Of a DNA stretch of 64,000 bases, positions 55,386-64,000 are shown piece after piece; positions within the stretch are counted from its first letter, which is position 1, and every line of letters begins with the position of its first letter. Position numbers and translations under genes: made by a program. The stretch lies in assembly GCF_024707545.1 (NCBI RefSeq), contig NZ_CP062229.1:2647501-2711500 (forward strand), given 5' to 3'. Under the pieces are notes generated by a model. The model saw only the letters and a list, made by a program, of their open reading frames with translations. It did not search any database and had not been told where the DNA came from. This stretch comes from Mesorhizobium onobrychidis. Its GTDB lineage: Bacteria; Pseudomonadota; Alphaproteobacteria; Rhizobiales; Rhizobiaceae.

Positions 55386-55982
55386 ATGCCGGAAACCTCC
55401 TCTCTTGTCGACCGCTTTCTGAGATCGGATGCCGGCATGTATGCCGGACCGGGTGAGATTACACGCGAGTATGCCGACAAGATGCTCCTCGCCGCGCTTC
55501 AGGAAGCACAAACTGTGGCGCGTTCCTATGACAACAAGGCGCAAATCGTTGGCGTAGGCTACATCCTCGCCCTCAACCTCGTGCTGCGCTTCGGCGATCT
55601 TTTGCCGACGCATGCGCCGATCGGGCCGCTGTTCTATGCGGTCGTTTGGGGGATCGTCATCATGCCGATCCTTCAGTTCGGCCAGGTGCTCTATCCGAGC
55701 CGGACACGCGCGGAGAGGGAATTCAATGGCAAGACTACTCATGGTTCCAAGGCCCCACCGGTGTACTATGTCGACCCCAGCTACTTTGCCGATGTCCGTG
55801 ACCTGATGCACCAGGCCTTGAGGTCGGACTGGACCTCTGTTCTGGCCACCGAGTTGCTGAAAACGTCACGCGTCAGGATCTTAAAGCAGGCACGCTTCCA
55901 ACGCGGCCTGATGATGACGGTCGTGTCTTTCATCGTGCTGGGAGGCGAGCAGTTTCTTCGAAGTTTCGCCGTCGTTCAATGA
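55386..55982 (+). CDS. Hypothetical membrane protein, third gene of pump 2 operon
   Basis: A 198-residue protein with about two transmembrane segments (VGVGYILALNLVLRF, FYAVVWGIVIMPILQFG) and a cytosolic C-terminal part ending in a third hydrophobic stretch (GLMMTVVSFIVLGGEQF). No family is recognised. It starts 15 bases after the permease stop with AGGAAGGGG upstream, so it is part of the same operon and could be a pump accessory protein. Confidence 0.65.
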   Translation: MPETSSLVDRFLRSDAGMYAGPGEITREYADKMLLAALQEAQTVARSYDNKAQIVGVGYILALNLVLRFGDLLPTHAPIGPLFYAVVWGIVIMPILQFGQVLYPSRTRAEREFNGKTTHGSKAPPVYYVDPSYFADVRDLMHQALRSDWTSVLATELLKTSRVRILKQARFQRGLMMTVVSFIVLGGEQFLRSFAVVQ

Positions 55983-56232
55983 GAAAGTGTAGCGGGACGA
56001 AGTCCCATCGATGGTGAAGGCCACCCGAGTTTTGTCGGCGGAAAGCCCCCGCTCCTCCATCCAATCAGACAGTTGGGCATGATCACTCCGCGCCCGAGAA
56101 ACAGAATTAACCACATTCGAAGAAGGCGAAGGGCGGTTGGGTTTGTCACCGATCCGTCTCGCGTAACATGTTACTGTTGGAATTGGGGGCATCCGCAGCA
56201 CGTCCAGGCGCCAAAGGCAAGGAAGAGACAGG

Positions 56233-57738
56233 ATGCCGACCTTAAGCAATGGCAGTGAACTCATCGTATGGAACGAACCCGAGAATCCCAATCCGACCCC
56301 TGACTCGGTCCTTTTCAGCATTACGGAAACAGACGGCGACGTAATCGGACCGATAGGCGCAAAGCCGGATTTCCCTTTCGGTGGGATCGAACTAGCTTCG
56401 GTCGATGTCTTCGACGGCTTCTTCACCATCACCAGCTTCACCCACGAGGGCAGGACCGAAACCTGGACGACAGTGGAAACGCAGGTCTTCGACAACGAAG
56501 GCAATTTTCTCCGCACCGTGTCCGACCAGGCGGCCTTCCAGTCGGTCCGGATCGTCTCGATCAGCGCCGACAGCCCCGACGACCTCACGGTGACATGGAT
56601 CGGGGCGAACGAATATTTCGGCGGCGAAAACACCCAATACGGTCAGCACCAGATCATCTTGAAAGGGGGCGTGCTTCAGTCCGACACCTTCGTTAACCAC
56701 GCGCCCACCGTTGCCGACCTGGACTTGTCGATTTCGCAGGCGCAATCTCTCGACGACGTCAAGTTCAGCGCGACAGATGCCGACTACGATCTCTTGAACT
56801 TTATCGTCTTGGACGGGCCGGACAGCGGCACCCTGGAGCAGGAGACGAGTTTCGACGGTAACTACTACCCGTTTCACCAGGGTCATTATGGCACTACCCT
56901 GCACTATCATGCGGATTTTCTGAGCGGAAACCTGTTCGACTACACACCGGAGGCCGGCTTCATCGGCACCGACAGCTTTACGGTTTACGCTACGGACGGC
57001 CAGGGCAACAGCAATGTGGCGACGATTACGATCACCGTCACTCCGCCGGCCGAATCCATTACCCTGACCGACGCCAAAAACATCGCGAGCTACGCAAGCC
57101 ATGATCATGCCGTGCTCGTCGCCGCGCTGGGCGGGGGCGACCGCATCAGCGGCACCCCGTTCAACGATACGCTCGACGGCGGTGCCGGCCACGACCAGCT
57201 GTTCGGCGGCGCGGGCGCGGACGACATCATTGGAGGCGCGGGCACCGATTGGCTGAAGGGCGGCGCTGGCGATGACGAGATCAGCGGTGGTGAGGGCGCA
57301 GACGGCGTCCGGGGTGACACTGGCGACGACGTCCTCGACGGCGGCGCCGGCTCCGACGACATGCGAGGTGGTGCTGGCGACGACATCCTCAATGGCGGCG
57401 CCGGCCGCGACCGGCTGGCCGGCGAGGGGGGCAGGGATGTCTTCGTGTTCGACGCACTTGGGCCGGCGAACTACGACAGCATAGAAGACTTCAATGCGCT
57501 CGACGATGTGTTCTGGCTGGACAGCTCCGCATTCGTCGGGCTGTCGGCCGGCTCGCTTTCCGCTGCAGTTTTCGTCGTCGGCAAGCACGCCATCGATGAC
57601 AACGACCACATCATTTACGACGAGCAGACCGGCGATCTGCTGTTCGATGTGGACGGGGCAGGAGGAGCGGCGACTGTCAAGTTTGCCGCCCTGGACCCGA
57701 GCACATTCCTCACAGTGGACGACTTCTTCGTGTTATAG
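56233..57738 (+). CDS. RTX-type calcium-binding secreted protein with cadherin-like domain
   Basis: A 501-residue protein, acidic, with a central cadherin/Ig-like region (HAPTVADLDLSI, LFDYTPEAGFIGTDSFTVYA). About five or six nonapeptide repeats GGAGxDxLxGG follow (residues about 310-395), then the C-terminal tail VFVFDALGPANYDSIEDFN and a hydrophobic end like T1SS secretion signals. It has no N-terminal signal peptide, as expected for type I secretion. No ABC exporter or MFP partner is adjacent. Start 56233 has AGGAAGAG upstream. Confidence 0.82.
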   Translation: MPTLSNGSELIVWNEPENPNPTPDSVLFSITETDGDVIGPIGAKPDFPFGGIELASVDVFDGFFTITSFTHEGRTETWTTVETQVFDNEGNFLRTVSDQAAFQSVRIVSISADSPDDLTVTWIGANEYFGGENTQYGQHQIILKGGVLQSDTFVNHAPTVADLDLSISQAQSLDDVKFSATDADYDLLNFIVLDGPDSGTLEQETSFDGNYYPFHQGHYGTTLHYHADFLSGNLFDYTPEAGFIGTDSFTVYATDGQGNSNVATITITVTPPAESITLTDAKNIASYASHDHAVLVAALGGGDRISGTPFNDTLDGGAGHDQLFGGAGADDIIGGAGTDWLKGGAGDDEISGGEGADGVRGDTGDDVLDGGAGSDDMRGGAGDDILNGGAGRDRLAGEGGRDVFVFDALGPANYDSIEDFNALDDVFWLDSSAFVGLSAGSLSAAVFVVGKHAIDDNDHIIYDEQTGDLLFDVDGAGGAATVKFAALDPSTFLTVDDFFVL

Positions 57739-58260
57739 GCGCGCATGGCGCAGCTACATAGACCGGGCGTGATCGCGCCCATGCGCAGGATTTCCCTCCC
57801 CATTGCGCAGGAAGGGGCGTCAGGGCTCATCCGAGCGTTCATGACCCGACTGGCTGGTGTCGCAACGGTGAGGCATGATTTCGACGAACCGCGCCGATCT
57901 TTTCATCCGCATTGAGAAACCATGAGCGGAATGCTTACCGGATCGGCGTCTCGCCGCGAAACAGCGGCTGGTGCGCCCGCATCAAGGCGGTAATCCGATC
58001 GGCGACTTTTTTTGAGGGACGAACGGACGTAATTGAAGACAGCTTCTAAGACGATGCAGGCTCGATGTGCTCGTATGAATGGGTCGCGAGTTCACTTTCG
58101 CCAATACACAGCGATGGAGCCCCTATCGGCCCCGATGCCGCAGATGTCGTGGCATAGCCCCTGAGTCCTGACCTCAGTCGTGGATCCGTTGTGGTGCGGG
58201 CCAAGATTTCGGCACAGCCTTGCGACGCTGGGCAGACATAGACTATGCCGGTCTCAACAT
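57739..58260. other. Gene-free interval after RTX gene
   Basis: No supportable gene on either strand, and no hairpin terminator with a U-tract was noticed after the RTX stop. Confidence 0.5.
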
Positions 58261-58914
58261 CTAGCGGGTGCGCGCGTTGGCTTCCGACGCGTAGCGCGCC
58301 ATGTCCGCGATGTCATCTTTCGTAGGCTCTTGGCCAGTGAAACTACGAAGATAGGCTGCAACCAGCGAGAGCCTGCTGCTCATCGATTCATGAAGATCGA
58401 GCGAATAGTAGCCGATCTGCATGAAGTAGAGGATGCGCGCGCGCACAAAGGCATCCTCATCTGAATATCCGTGCCGCAAATACATATCGCGGATCGCGGC
58501 GACGCGCTCGTCGTCGGCTTGATCGATGATCCGCCGAACGGACCCTGAATGATGCGCCCAGGCCCTTATCGCGAAGTCCAGCCGCGGATCGAAAAGCCGT
58601 TCGTCGATCCAGCATTCAAAGATGCTCATAACCCCGCGAACGACGGTCGCTGACGGGCGAGCCGCATGCTCAAGGATGAAACGAGTGTTGGTGTCGCGCC
58701 AATGTTCTAGCAACTGATCAAGCAGATCCTGGCGGCTCTTGAAATACCAGTAGAAGCTCGAGCGTGAGACACCCAGCTTCTGCCCGAGAGTCAAGACCCG
58801 GACATTCTCCACCCCATCGGAGATCAAGGTGTCGAGCGCCAGATTCAACCAGTCCTCGCGGGTGGATTTTGCGTTGCTGTTCGCAGGCGGCTTCGGATTG
58901 ATCGGTTTCGTCAT
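58261..58914 (-). CDS. TetR family regulator (paralogue 3), divergent from mttB
   Basis: A 217-residue TetR protein with the helix-turn-helix VRVLTLGQKLGVSRSSFYWYF, unrelated in detail to the two TetR paralogues above. It is transcribed divergently from mttB, and a perfect 16-bp palindrome at 58955 lies in the gap, 41 bases from its start. It probably represses itself and the methyltransferase genes. Confidence 0.86.
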   Translation of the reverse strand: MTKPINPKPPANSNAKSTREDWLNLALDTLISDGVENVRVLTLGQKLGVSRSSFYWYFKSRQDLLDQLLEHWRDTNTRFILEHAARPSATVVRGVMSIFECWIDERLFDPRLDFAIRAWAHHSGSVRRIIDQADDERVAAIRDMYLRHGYSDEDAFVRARILYFMQIGYYSLDLHESMSSRLSLVAAYLRSFTGQEPTKDDIADMARYASEANARTR

Positions 58915-58954
58915 CGGCTAGCAATGTCACGCCACTGCCGTCAAATCAAGTTTG

Positions 58955-58970
58955 TGGACATTAATGTCCA
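58955..58970. promoter_or_regulatory. TetR operator palindrome upstream of mttB
   Basis: TGGACATTAATGTCCA is a perfect 16-bp palindrome. A further half-site ATGGACA lies at 58977, giving a possible second monomer contact. Confidence 0.72.
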
Positions 58971-59074
58971 TGAACTATGGACAATGCTGTACAGAGACGG
59001 TAGCATCCATGATATTCAAGCTTAGGTGGATGCTGCCCTCGGCTGATCGATCGAACGGCATCGGAGGAAAGGGC

Positions 59075-60628
59075 ATGTTGGTCGAAACAACGGGGAGCGA
59101 GGTGCGGCAGCGAGGTGGCCGAAGGCCCCGCGGCGACCGCGTTCAGACCTCGCGGCGCCCGAACTACCGCAGCCTGCGCAATTCTCTCACCCCTCAGCAG
59201 GTTTTCTCGGCCGATCAGATAGAAAACATCCACGACACGTCGTTGCGAGTGCTCGAAGAACTCGGCATCAAGGTGCTTCTGGCCGAGGCGCGCCAGATCT
59301 TTCGATCGAACGGATGCCTGGTCGACGACGACAGCATGATGGTTCGCATCGGGCGAGATGTGGTCGCTGGAGCGCTAGCGACCGCCCCGCGGTCGATTCC
59401 GGCATACGGTGGTGCCCGAGAGCGTGATCTCGTTTTCGAAACCGGCGCGCTTGCCTTCGTTGCGGGTTGTGGCTGTCCCAACGTAACAGATCTCGATCGC
59501 GGGCGTCGGGCAGGAACGCTTGCGGACTTCGAGGAGATTGTCCGGCTGGTGCAGACATTCGATGTGCTGCACATGCACGGACCCCATCTCGAACCGCAGG
59601 ATGTCGACCTGCGTTTCCGCCATTACGCGACTGCGCGGGCGCAACTCACGCTGTCGGACAAAATTCCTTTCGTCTTCGCGCGCGGAACACCACAGGTTGA
59701 GGATAGTTTCGAGATGATGCGCCTTGCGCGCGGCTTCTCCGAGGACGAATTCCGCAACGGTGTCCACTGTTACACTATCATAAACACCAACTCGCCTCGC
59801 CAACTCGACATCCCGATGGCGCAGGGCATCATCGATTTCGCGAGAGCCGGTCAGGTGACTGTCATCACGCCGTTCTGCCTTGCCGGCGCGATGGCGCCGA
59901 TCACGGTCGCGGGCGCGCTCACGCTCCAGCATGCCGAGGCGCTCGCCGGTATTGTCCTCGCCCAGACGAGCCGGACTGGGGCGCCAGTCGTTTATGGAAG
60001 CTTTTCGTCGAACGTGGACATGAAATCGGGCGCACCCGCCTTCGGGACGCCCGAGCACGCGAAGGCGACGCTCGGCGCAGGGCAACTTGCAAGATATCTC
60101 GGCCTCCCCTGGAGGGCGGGCGGCGGTAGCGCGGCGAACATCTCCGATGTGCAGGCCGCTAATGAATCGCAGTTCGCCCTCTGGGGAGCCGTGCTTGCCG
60201 GCGCGACCGTGCTCGTCCACGCGGCCGGGTGGCTCGAAGGCGGTCTAAGCCTCTCCTATGAAAAGCTGATCACCGACGTCGAAGTCCTTCAGATGATGGC
60301 CGAACTTTTCACCGAGACGCCGGGAGATGCCGCCGCGATCGCCTTCGAGGCGATCGAGGAGGTGCAGCCGGGCGGCCATTTCTTTGCGGCTCAGCACACG
60401 ATGGCGCGTTACCGAACCGCCTTCTACGAGCCGCTGGTAGCCGATTGGTCGAACTTCGGCAATTGGACGGAAGTCGGGAGCAAGGACGCGACCCAACGAG
60501 CGAACGGTATCTGGAAGAACGTTCTTGAAGAATTCCAGCCGCCCATTCAGGCCGCGGAAACAGCTCCTATGCTCGACGAGTTCATCGAACGGCGCAAGGC
60601 CGAGGGAGGCGCCGTGCCGGTCTCGTAA
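59075..60628 (+). CDS. Trimethylamine methyltransferase family protein (MttB-like, no pyrrolysine)
   Basis: A 517-residue member of the MttB superfamily: VFSADQIENIHDTSLRVLEELG, FVAGCGCPNVTDLDRGRRAG and ITVAGALTLQHAEALAGIVL. The frame contains no in-frame TAG, so it is the non-pyrrolysine branch, whose known members demethylate glycine betaine or other quaternary amines to a corrinoid protein or tetrahydrofolate. Start 59075 has GGAGGAAA upstream; a longer frame to 58952 runs into the operator. No corrinoid protein gene is in the window. Confidence 0.87.
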   Translation: MLVETTGSEVRQRGGRRPRGDRVQTSRRPNYRSLRNSLTPQQVFSADQIENIHDTSLRVLEELGIKVLLAEARQIFRSNGCLVDDDSMMVRIGRDVVAGALATAPRSIPAYGGARERDLVFETGALAFVAGCGCPNVTDLDRGRRAGTLADFEEIVRLVQTFDVLHMHGPHLEPQDVDLRFRHYATARAQLTLSDKIPFVFARGTPQVEDSFEMMRLARGFSEDEFRNGVHCYTIINTNSPRQLDIPMAQGIIDFARAGQVTVITPFCLAGAMAPITVAGALTLQHAEALAGIVLAQTSRTGAPVVYGSFSSNVDMKSGAPAFGTPEHAKATLGAGQLARYLGLPWRAGGGSAANISDVQAANESQFALWGAVLAGATVLVHAAGWLEGGLSLSYEKLITDVEVLQMMAELFTETPGDAAAIAFEAIEEVQPGGHFFAAQHTMARYRTAFYEPLVADWSNFGNWTEVGSKDATQRANGIWKNVLEEFQPPIQAAETAPMLDEFIERRKAEGGAVPVS

Positions 60629-60685
60629 TCAATCAACCAAAAGTAGAACAGGGAACATAACAAGGCAAAAGCCAAGGAGGCAGAC

Positions 60686-62335
60686 ATGACATTTTTCAAT
60701 CGCAACGGAAAGCCTGTATCCATCATTGTCGCCAAAATGGCGGTAGAGGCTACTGCGGGGCAAATTGACCGCCGCGAGTTTCTGGCAATATCGAGCGCAA
60801 TGGGTGCGTCGGCCGCAACTGCCTACGCCATGTTGGGCATCGCCGCGCCAACGTCTGCGATGGCTCAGACACCGAAGAGGGGCGGCGTGTTAAAGGTCGC
60901 CATGTTGGTGAAGCCGATGAAAGACCCCCGCACATTCGACTGGGTCGAAGGCTCGAATGCCGCCCGGCAGTTTCTTGAACCGCTGGTGAAATATGAGCGC
61001 GATTTCACCTTCAAGCCGATGCTTCTCGAGAGCTGGGACGTCAACGACGACGCCACAGAGTACGTCTTGCATGTGCGGAAGGGCGTCAAGTGGAACAATG
61101 GTGACGACTTCAACGCCGACGATGTCGTTTTCAACCTGAACCGATGGTGCGATCGTTCGGTCGAGGGCAATTCGATGGCAGGACGCATGGCGGCCCTCGT
61201 CGATCCTACGACTGGCAAGGCACGCGACGGTGCCATCGTTAGGGTCGATGACCATACGGTCAAACTCGTACTCCTATCGTCCGATATCACGATCATTCCG
61301 GGCTTCGTCGACTACCCAGCGCTAATCGTCCACCGCGGATACGAAAAGATGGGCGGTGATTTGATCAAGAACCCCATCGGCACCGGCCCATTCGAACTGG
61401 TCTCCTACAAAGTGGGTGACCGAGTCGTGGTTAAACGCCGTGAGAATGGAACTTGGTGGGGAGGCGAGGCCTATCTCGACGGCGTCGAATTCATAGACTA
61501 CGGGAACGATCCTTCTGCCATGGCGAATGCCTTTGAATCAGGTGAGGTGCACACAAACTACGAAACCAATGCCGACTTTGTGCCGATCCTTGATAAGATG
61601 GGGTTGGTGAAATCGGAAGTGGTTACGTCAGCGACCATCGTCGCACGGACCAACGTCACCAACGCCCCCTTTAAGGATCAGCGCGTTCGCAAGGCGCTTC
61701 AGCTTGCAGTCGAAAACGCGGCGGTGCTGAAACTCGCTTATGACGGTATGGGTTCGCTTGCCGAAAACCACCATGTCTGTCCAATCCACCCGGAGTATGC
61801 AGAACTGCCAAAGATCGCAAGAGACCTCGAAAAGGCGAAGGCGCTGATGGCCGAAGCGGGTCAAGCCGATCATGAGTTTGAACTGATCACCGTTGACGAG
61901 GAATGGCAGAAGAATGCGGGCGACGTCGTCGCCGCCCAGCAGCGCGAAGCCGGCTTCAAAGTGAAGCGGACGGTGATCCCAGGCAGTTCGTTCTGGAACG
62001 ACTGGACGAAATATCCCTATTCGATGACCATCTGGAATATGCGTCCCCTCGGCGTTCAGGTCTTGGCGCTCGCCTATAGGAGCGGCGAGGCCTGGAACGA
62101 GACAGGCTTCGCTGATCCGGAGTTCGACGCGAAGCTCAACGCGGCGATGAAGGTCGCCGACGTTGCCAAACGCAAGATCCTTATGGCGGACGTTGAGAAA
62201 CTGCTGCAGGATTCCGGCATCATCACGCAGCCCTTCTGGCGTAAGTTCTACAATCACTCGGTTGCGGCAGTGAAGAACCACGGCATGCACCAGACTAACG
62301 AAATCAACCTCGAAGCGGTATGGCTTGACGAATAG
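60686..62335 (+). CDS. Family 5 extracellular solute-binding protein (DppA/OppA-like)
   Basis: A 549-residue periplasmic binding protein with a twin-arginine leader ([13 protein letters not shown]) and the family fold: [53 protein letters not shown]. It lies 57 bases after mttB with AAGGAGG seven bases before the ATG. No permease or ATPase genes follow; a terminator comes 30 bases after its stop. It probably binds the methylated amine or a peptide linked to the same pathway. Confidence 0.88.
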   Translation: MTFFNRNGKPVSIIVAKMAVEATAGQIDRREFLAISSAMGASAATAYAMLGIAAPTSAMAQTPKRGGVLKVAMLVKPMKDPRTFDWVEGSNAARQFLEPLVKYERDFTFKPMLLESWDVNDDATEYVLHVRKGVKWNNGDDFNADDVVFNLNRWCDRSVEGNSMAGRMAALVDPTTGKARDGAIVRVDDHTVKLVLLSSDITIIPGFVDYPALIVHRGYEKMGGDLIKNPIGTGPFELVSYKVGDRVVVKRRENGTWWGGEAYLDGVEFIDYGNDPSAMANAFESGEVHTNYETNADFVPILDKMGLVKSEVVTSATIVARTNVTNAPFKDQRVRKALQLAVENAAVLKLAYDGMGSLAENHHVCPIHPEYAELPKIARDLEKAKALMAEAGQADHEFELITVDEEWQKNAGDVVAAQQREAGFKVKRTVIPGSSFWNDWTKYPYSMTIWNMRPLGVQVLALAYRSGEAWNETGFADPEFDAKLNAAMKVADVAKRKILMADVEKLLQDSGIITQPFWRKFYNHSVAAVKNHGMHQTNEINLEAVWLDE

Positions 62336-62364
62336 TCGATTCCTCCACTACCTCGCGTGAAATT

Positions 62365-62392
62365 GGCCGCTCCGCTGTGGGCGGCCTTTTTT
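62365..62392 (+). terminator. Rho-independent terminator after the binding-protein gene
   Basis: GGCCGC, a 10-base loop, GCGGCC, then six T residues, 30 bases beyond the stop. A clear intrinsic terminator. Confidence 0.85.
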
Positions 62393-62673
62393 CTTGGCCG
62401 GCGTCAGGCCCTGCTCGACATCATCGGCGTGATGACCTGAAACCATGTCCACATATTCGTCGCCAGCGCGGTCGACGTTGACCCGGATTGTGTCCGCATA
62501 CCGATAGCGAAAGACAACGGTGGTGATGATGGCGAAGAGCAAGGGCGCGCTCAGGCTTGAAAGGTCGAGCGCCGTCGCCCGCCGCATGAGCGCCGGTGTC
62601 GCCGATCCGGAAATCTCGAACACCTGAAGGCCGGCTCCGAAACCGGCGACCATAACGCCTGCTTCGCGCCTAA

Positions 62674-62800
62674 CTAGACACCACCATAGATCGGAAATCG
62701 CGCGTCGGGAGTGAAATTCAGCAAAGGCGTGACCCGCCGCACATCCTCAGGCGAGAAGAGTTCGGCGTCGGTCCTGTTGCTCGGCCTCGCTGGTCGCGAT
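62674..62800 (-). pseudogene. Sarcosine-oxidase-beta-like fragment
   Basis: In the minus frame ending at a TAG at 62674 lies NRTDAELFSPEDVRRVTP, then LLNFTPDARFPIYGG, like the segment of sarcosine oxidase subunit beta before its LQRRGG motif. The frame ends there, and no other part of the enzyme is found. The remaining 62393-62985 interval shows no supportable gene. Confidence 0.5.
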
Positions 62801-62985
62801 GATGATCATTTTTCGCTTCAAGTCCATGATATTTGGAGTTAAGTTGCCGTCGCCCGCCTGTCGACCCGCCGGCCAGAATCACATCATAGGATGGCCGCGG
62901 GCTCGGGGTTGCGGGAGGTCGTCTACCATCCGGTCTTCCCTGACAGAGAAAGGGCCGAGTAGCGACTGGTTGTCGACGTTTCCGG

Positions 62986-64000
62986 TCAGGCCCGCAACCG
63001 CTTGCCCTGCGGATCATAGGGGGAGGGCGCCAGGATCCGGGCCGTCCGCTCGACGCCGACGATATGCATCGTCAACTCGGTCCCTTCCGCAGCGCAATCG
63101 CGATCGACCAGTGCCATGGCAAGGCTCTTGCCAACGGTATGGCCATAGCCGCCGGAGGTGACGAAGCCGGCAAGCTTGCCTTTGTTCCAAATCGGTTCGT
63201 AGCCGCTGGCGTCGGCATCCGCCGCGTCGATTTCGAGCGTCACCAGCGTTCGCCTTGATCCTGCTTTCCGCTCCTTCAGTGCCGTCTCGCGTCCGATGAA
63301 GTCGCCCTTGTCGAAAGCGATCCAGCGGTCCATCGCGGTTTCGGCCGGCGTGTAGTCCTGCGTGAATTCGCGCGACCAGATGCCGAAGCTTTTTTCGAGT
63401 CGCAGCGAATTGACCGCGCCGAAGCCGTATTCGGTAACCCCAAGGTCGCTGCCTGCCGCCAGCAGTGCGCGGCGCAGTCCGGCGTGTTCATTGGCCTGGC
63501 AATGGATTTCGTAGCCGAGTTCGCCAATGACCGAGAGCCGCCCGACCTTGGCCTGGACAAGGCCGACATCCAGCGTCTTGCAGGCGAGGAAGCCGAAGGC
63601 CTGGTGCGAGACATCCTGGTGTGTCAGCCGTTCGAGCAGACGGCGCGCATTGGGGCCAGCGAGCGAAAAGCCGACGACCGCGTCCGAAATGTCGCGCACG
63701 GTGACGCCGTCGCCGAGATGCTGTTCGAACCAGCGCATGTGCCATTGCCGCAGATAATAGGACCCCATGATCCACCAGGAGCCGTCGCCCCAGTTGAAGA
63801 TGGTGAGGTCGCCCTTGAGCTTGCCGTTCTCGCCCAGCATCGGCGCGAGCTTCGCGCGGCCGGGCTTCGGCAGCGCACAGGCAAGCAGCCGGTCGAGCCA
63901 GGCTTCCGCCTGCGGCCCGGAGACCTCGTAGCGCGAGAAGGCGGTGATATCGAGCAGGCCTACGCCTTCGCGCACCTTGCGGCATTCCTGGCCGACGATG
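62986..64000 (-). CDS. GcvT-domain oxidoreductase C-terminal part (dimethylglycine/sarcosine dehydrogenase-like, partial)
   Basis: The frame is open to the right edge, with 338 residues present and stop at 62986. VGLLDITAFSRYEVSGPQ, the GELGYEIHCQANEH motif, EYGFGAVNSLRLEKSFGIW and YDPQGKRLRA belong to the folate-binding GcvT-like domain at the C-terminus of dimethylglycine and sarcosine dehydrogenases. It would pass methyl groups to tetrahydrofolate. The FAD domain lies beyond the window. Context beside mttB supports a demethylation pathway. Confidence 0.85.
   Translation of the reverse strand, partial: IVGQECRKVREGVGLLDITAFSRYEVSGPQAEAWLDRLLACALPKPGRAKLAPMLGENGKLKGDLTIFNWGDGSWWIMGSYYLRQWHMRWFEQHLGDGVTVRDISDAVVGFSLAGPNARRLLERLTHQDVSHQAFGFLACKTLDVGLVQAKVGRLSVIGELGYEIHCQANEHAGLRRALLAAGSDLGVTEYGFGAVNSLRLEKSFGIWSREFTQDYTPAETAMDRWIAFDKGDFIGRETALKERKAGSRRTLVTLEIDAADADASGYEPIWNKGKLAGFVTSGGYGHTVGKSLAMALVDRDCAAEGTELTMHIVGVERTARILAPSPYDPQGKRLRA

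Noticed and set aside
55881..56633. A 250-codon minus-strand frame across the gap before the RTX gene
   Set aside because: A short middle portion looks protein-like, but the frame is antisense to two supported genes and has no recognised motif.
59075..60628. Pyrrolysine-containing methyltransferase
   Set aside because: The gene reads through to its stop with no in-frame TAG, so the pyrrolysine form is excluded.
62348..62653. A 101-codon minus-strand frame with one hydrophobic stretch
   Set aside because: It overlaps the terminator of the preceding gene, has no family I recognise and no convincing Shine-Dalgarno. It could be a relic.

Overview
The window looks like an accessory replicon or genomic-island segment of a Mesorhizobium-like alphaproteobacterium (Hyphomicrobiales). 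The main evidence is the rhizobial fixNOQP/fixGHI layout with FixK/FNR anaeroboxes, an FnrN-type regulator, a nirK/pseudoazurin/nnrR set with NnrR boxes, hydroxyproline-type catabolism and DUF1403-ScpB genes. The GC content is high, and coding is dense except in three decayed stretches (17.6-22.5 kb, 34.6-35.5 kb, 45.5-46.2 kb). Taxonomy and replicon type are inferences.

1-17.6 kb, microaerobic respiration and denitrification. fixNOQP encodes the high-affinity cbb3 oxidase and fixGHI its copper and assembly factors (fixI runs off the left edge). A hemerythrin-like protein, fnrN and hemN follow. Each transcription unit has an anaerobox (3419, 6981, 8408), and the spacing predicts a short leader for most and a leaderless hemN. 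Next come a K+ channel-like protein, a group III truncated haemoglobin, a broken nirV, nirK, pseudoazurin, nnrR and a DUF1858 protein, with TTGCG-N4-CGCAA-type boxes. An aldehyde dehydrogenase/DUF779 pair with its GAF-Fis regulator and two dyads closes this part.

17.6-25.1 kb, decayed island. One intact cyclic-nucleotide-binding patatin and one Fic protein lie among fragments of a GMC oxidoreductase, an NmrA-like protein and an RND permease, a MITE-like palindrome, and two of three copies of a ~100-bp dispersed repeat. A GlxA/AraC regulator with a one-base frameshift ends it.

25.2-34.6 kb, one long minus-strand operon. GntR regulator, DHDPS-family lyase, aldehyde dehydrogenase, FAD amine/D-amino-acid oxidoreductase, a betaine-type ABC transporter (binding protein, ATPase, two permeases) and a proline-racemase-family enzyme. 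The set resembles hydroxyproline or hydroxyproline-betaine catabolism, but the racemase lacks its second catalytic cysteine.

35.4-56 kb, a putative TetR-controlled regulon. Five promoter regions share a TCATATTGAC element. Four also share a downstream TAGTCG and TTTGAC arrangement. They drive a lipoprotein alpha/beta hydrolase, a TetR gene, a zinc-free MDR oxidoreductase, a patatin/acetoacetate decarboxylase/3-hydroxybutyrate dehydrogenase operon and a tripartite-type RND pump. Between them lies a second RND pump flanked by two direct DUF1403 copies, a scpB gene and the degraded end of a Tn3-family transposon.

56.2-64 kb. An RTX-type secreted protein, then a TetR-mttB-binding protein cluster (trimethylamine methyltransferase family without pyrrolysine, and a family 5 solute-binding protein), a sarcosine-oxidase-like fragment, and the C-terminal part of a dimethylglycine/sarcosine-dehydrogenase-like protein running off the right edge. 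This suggests methylamine or betaine demethylation.
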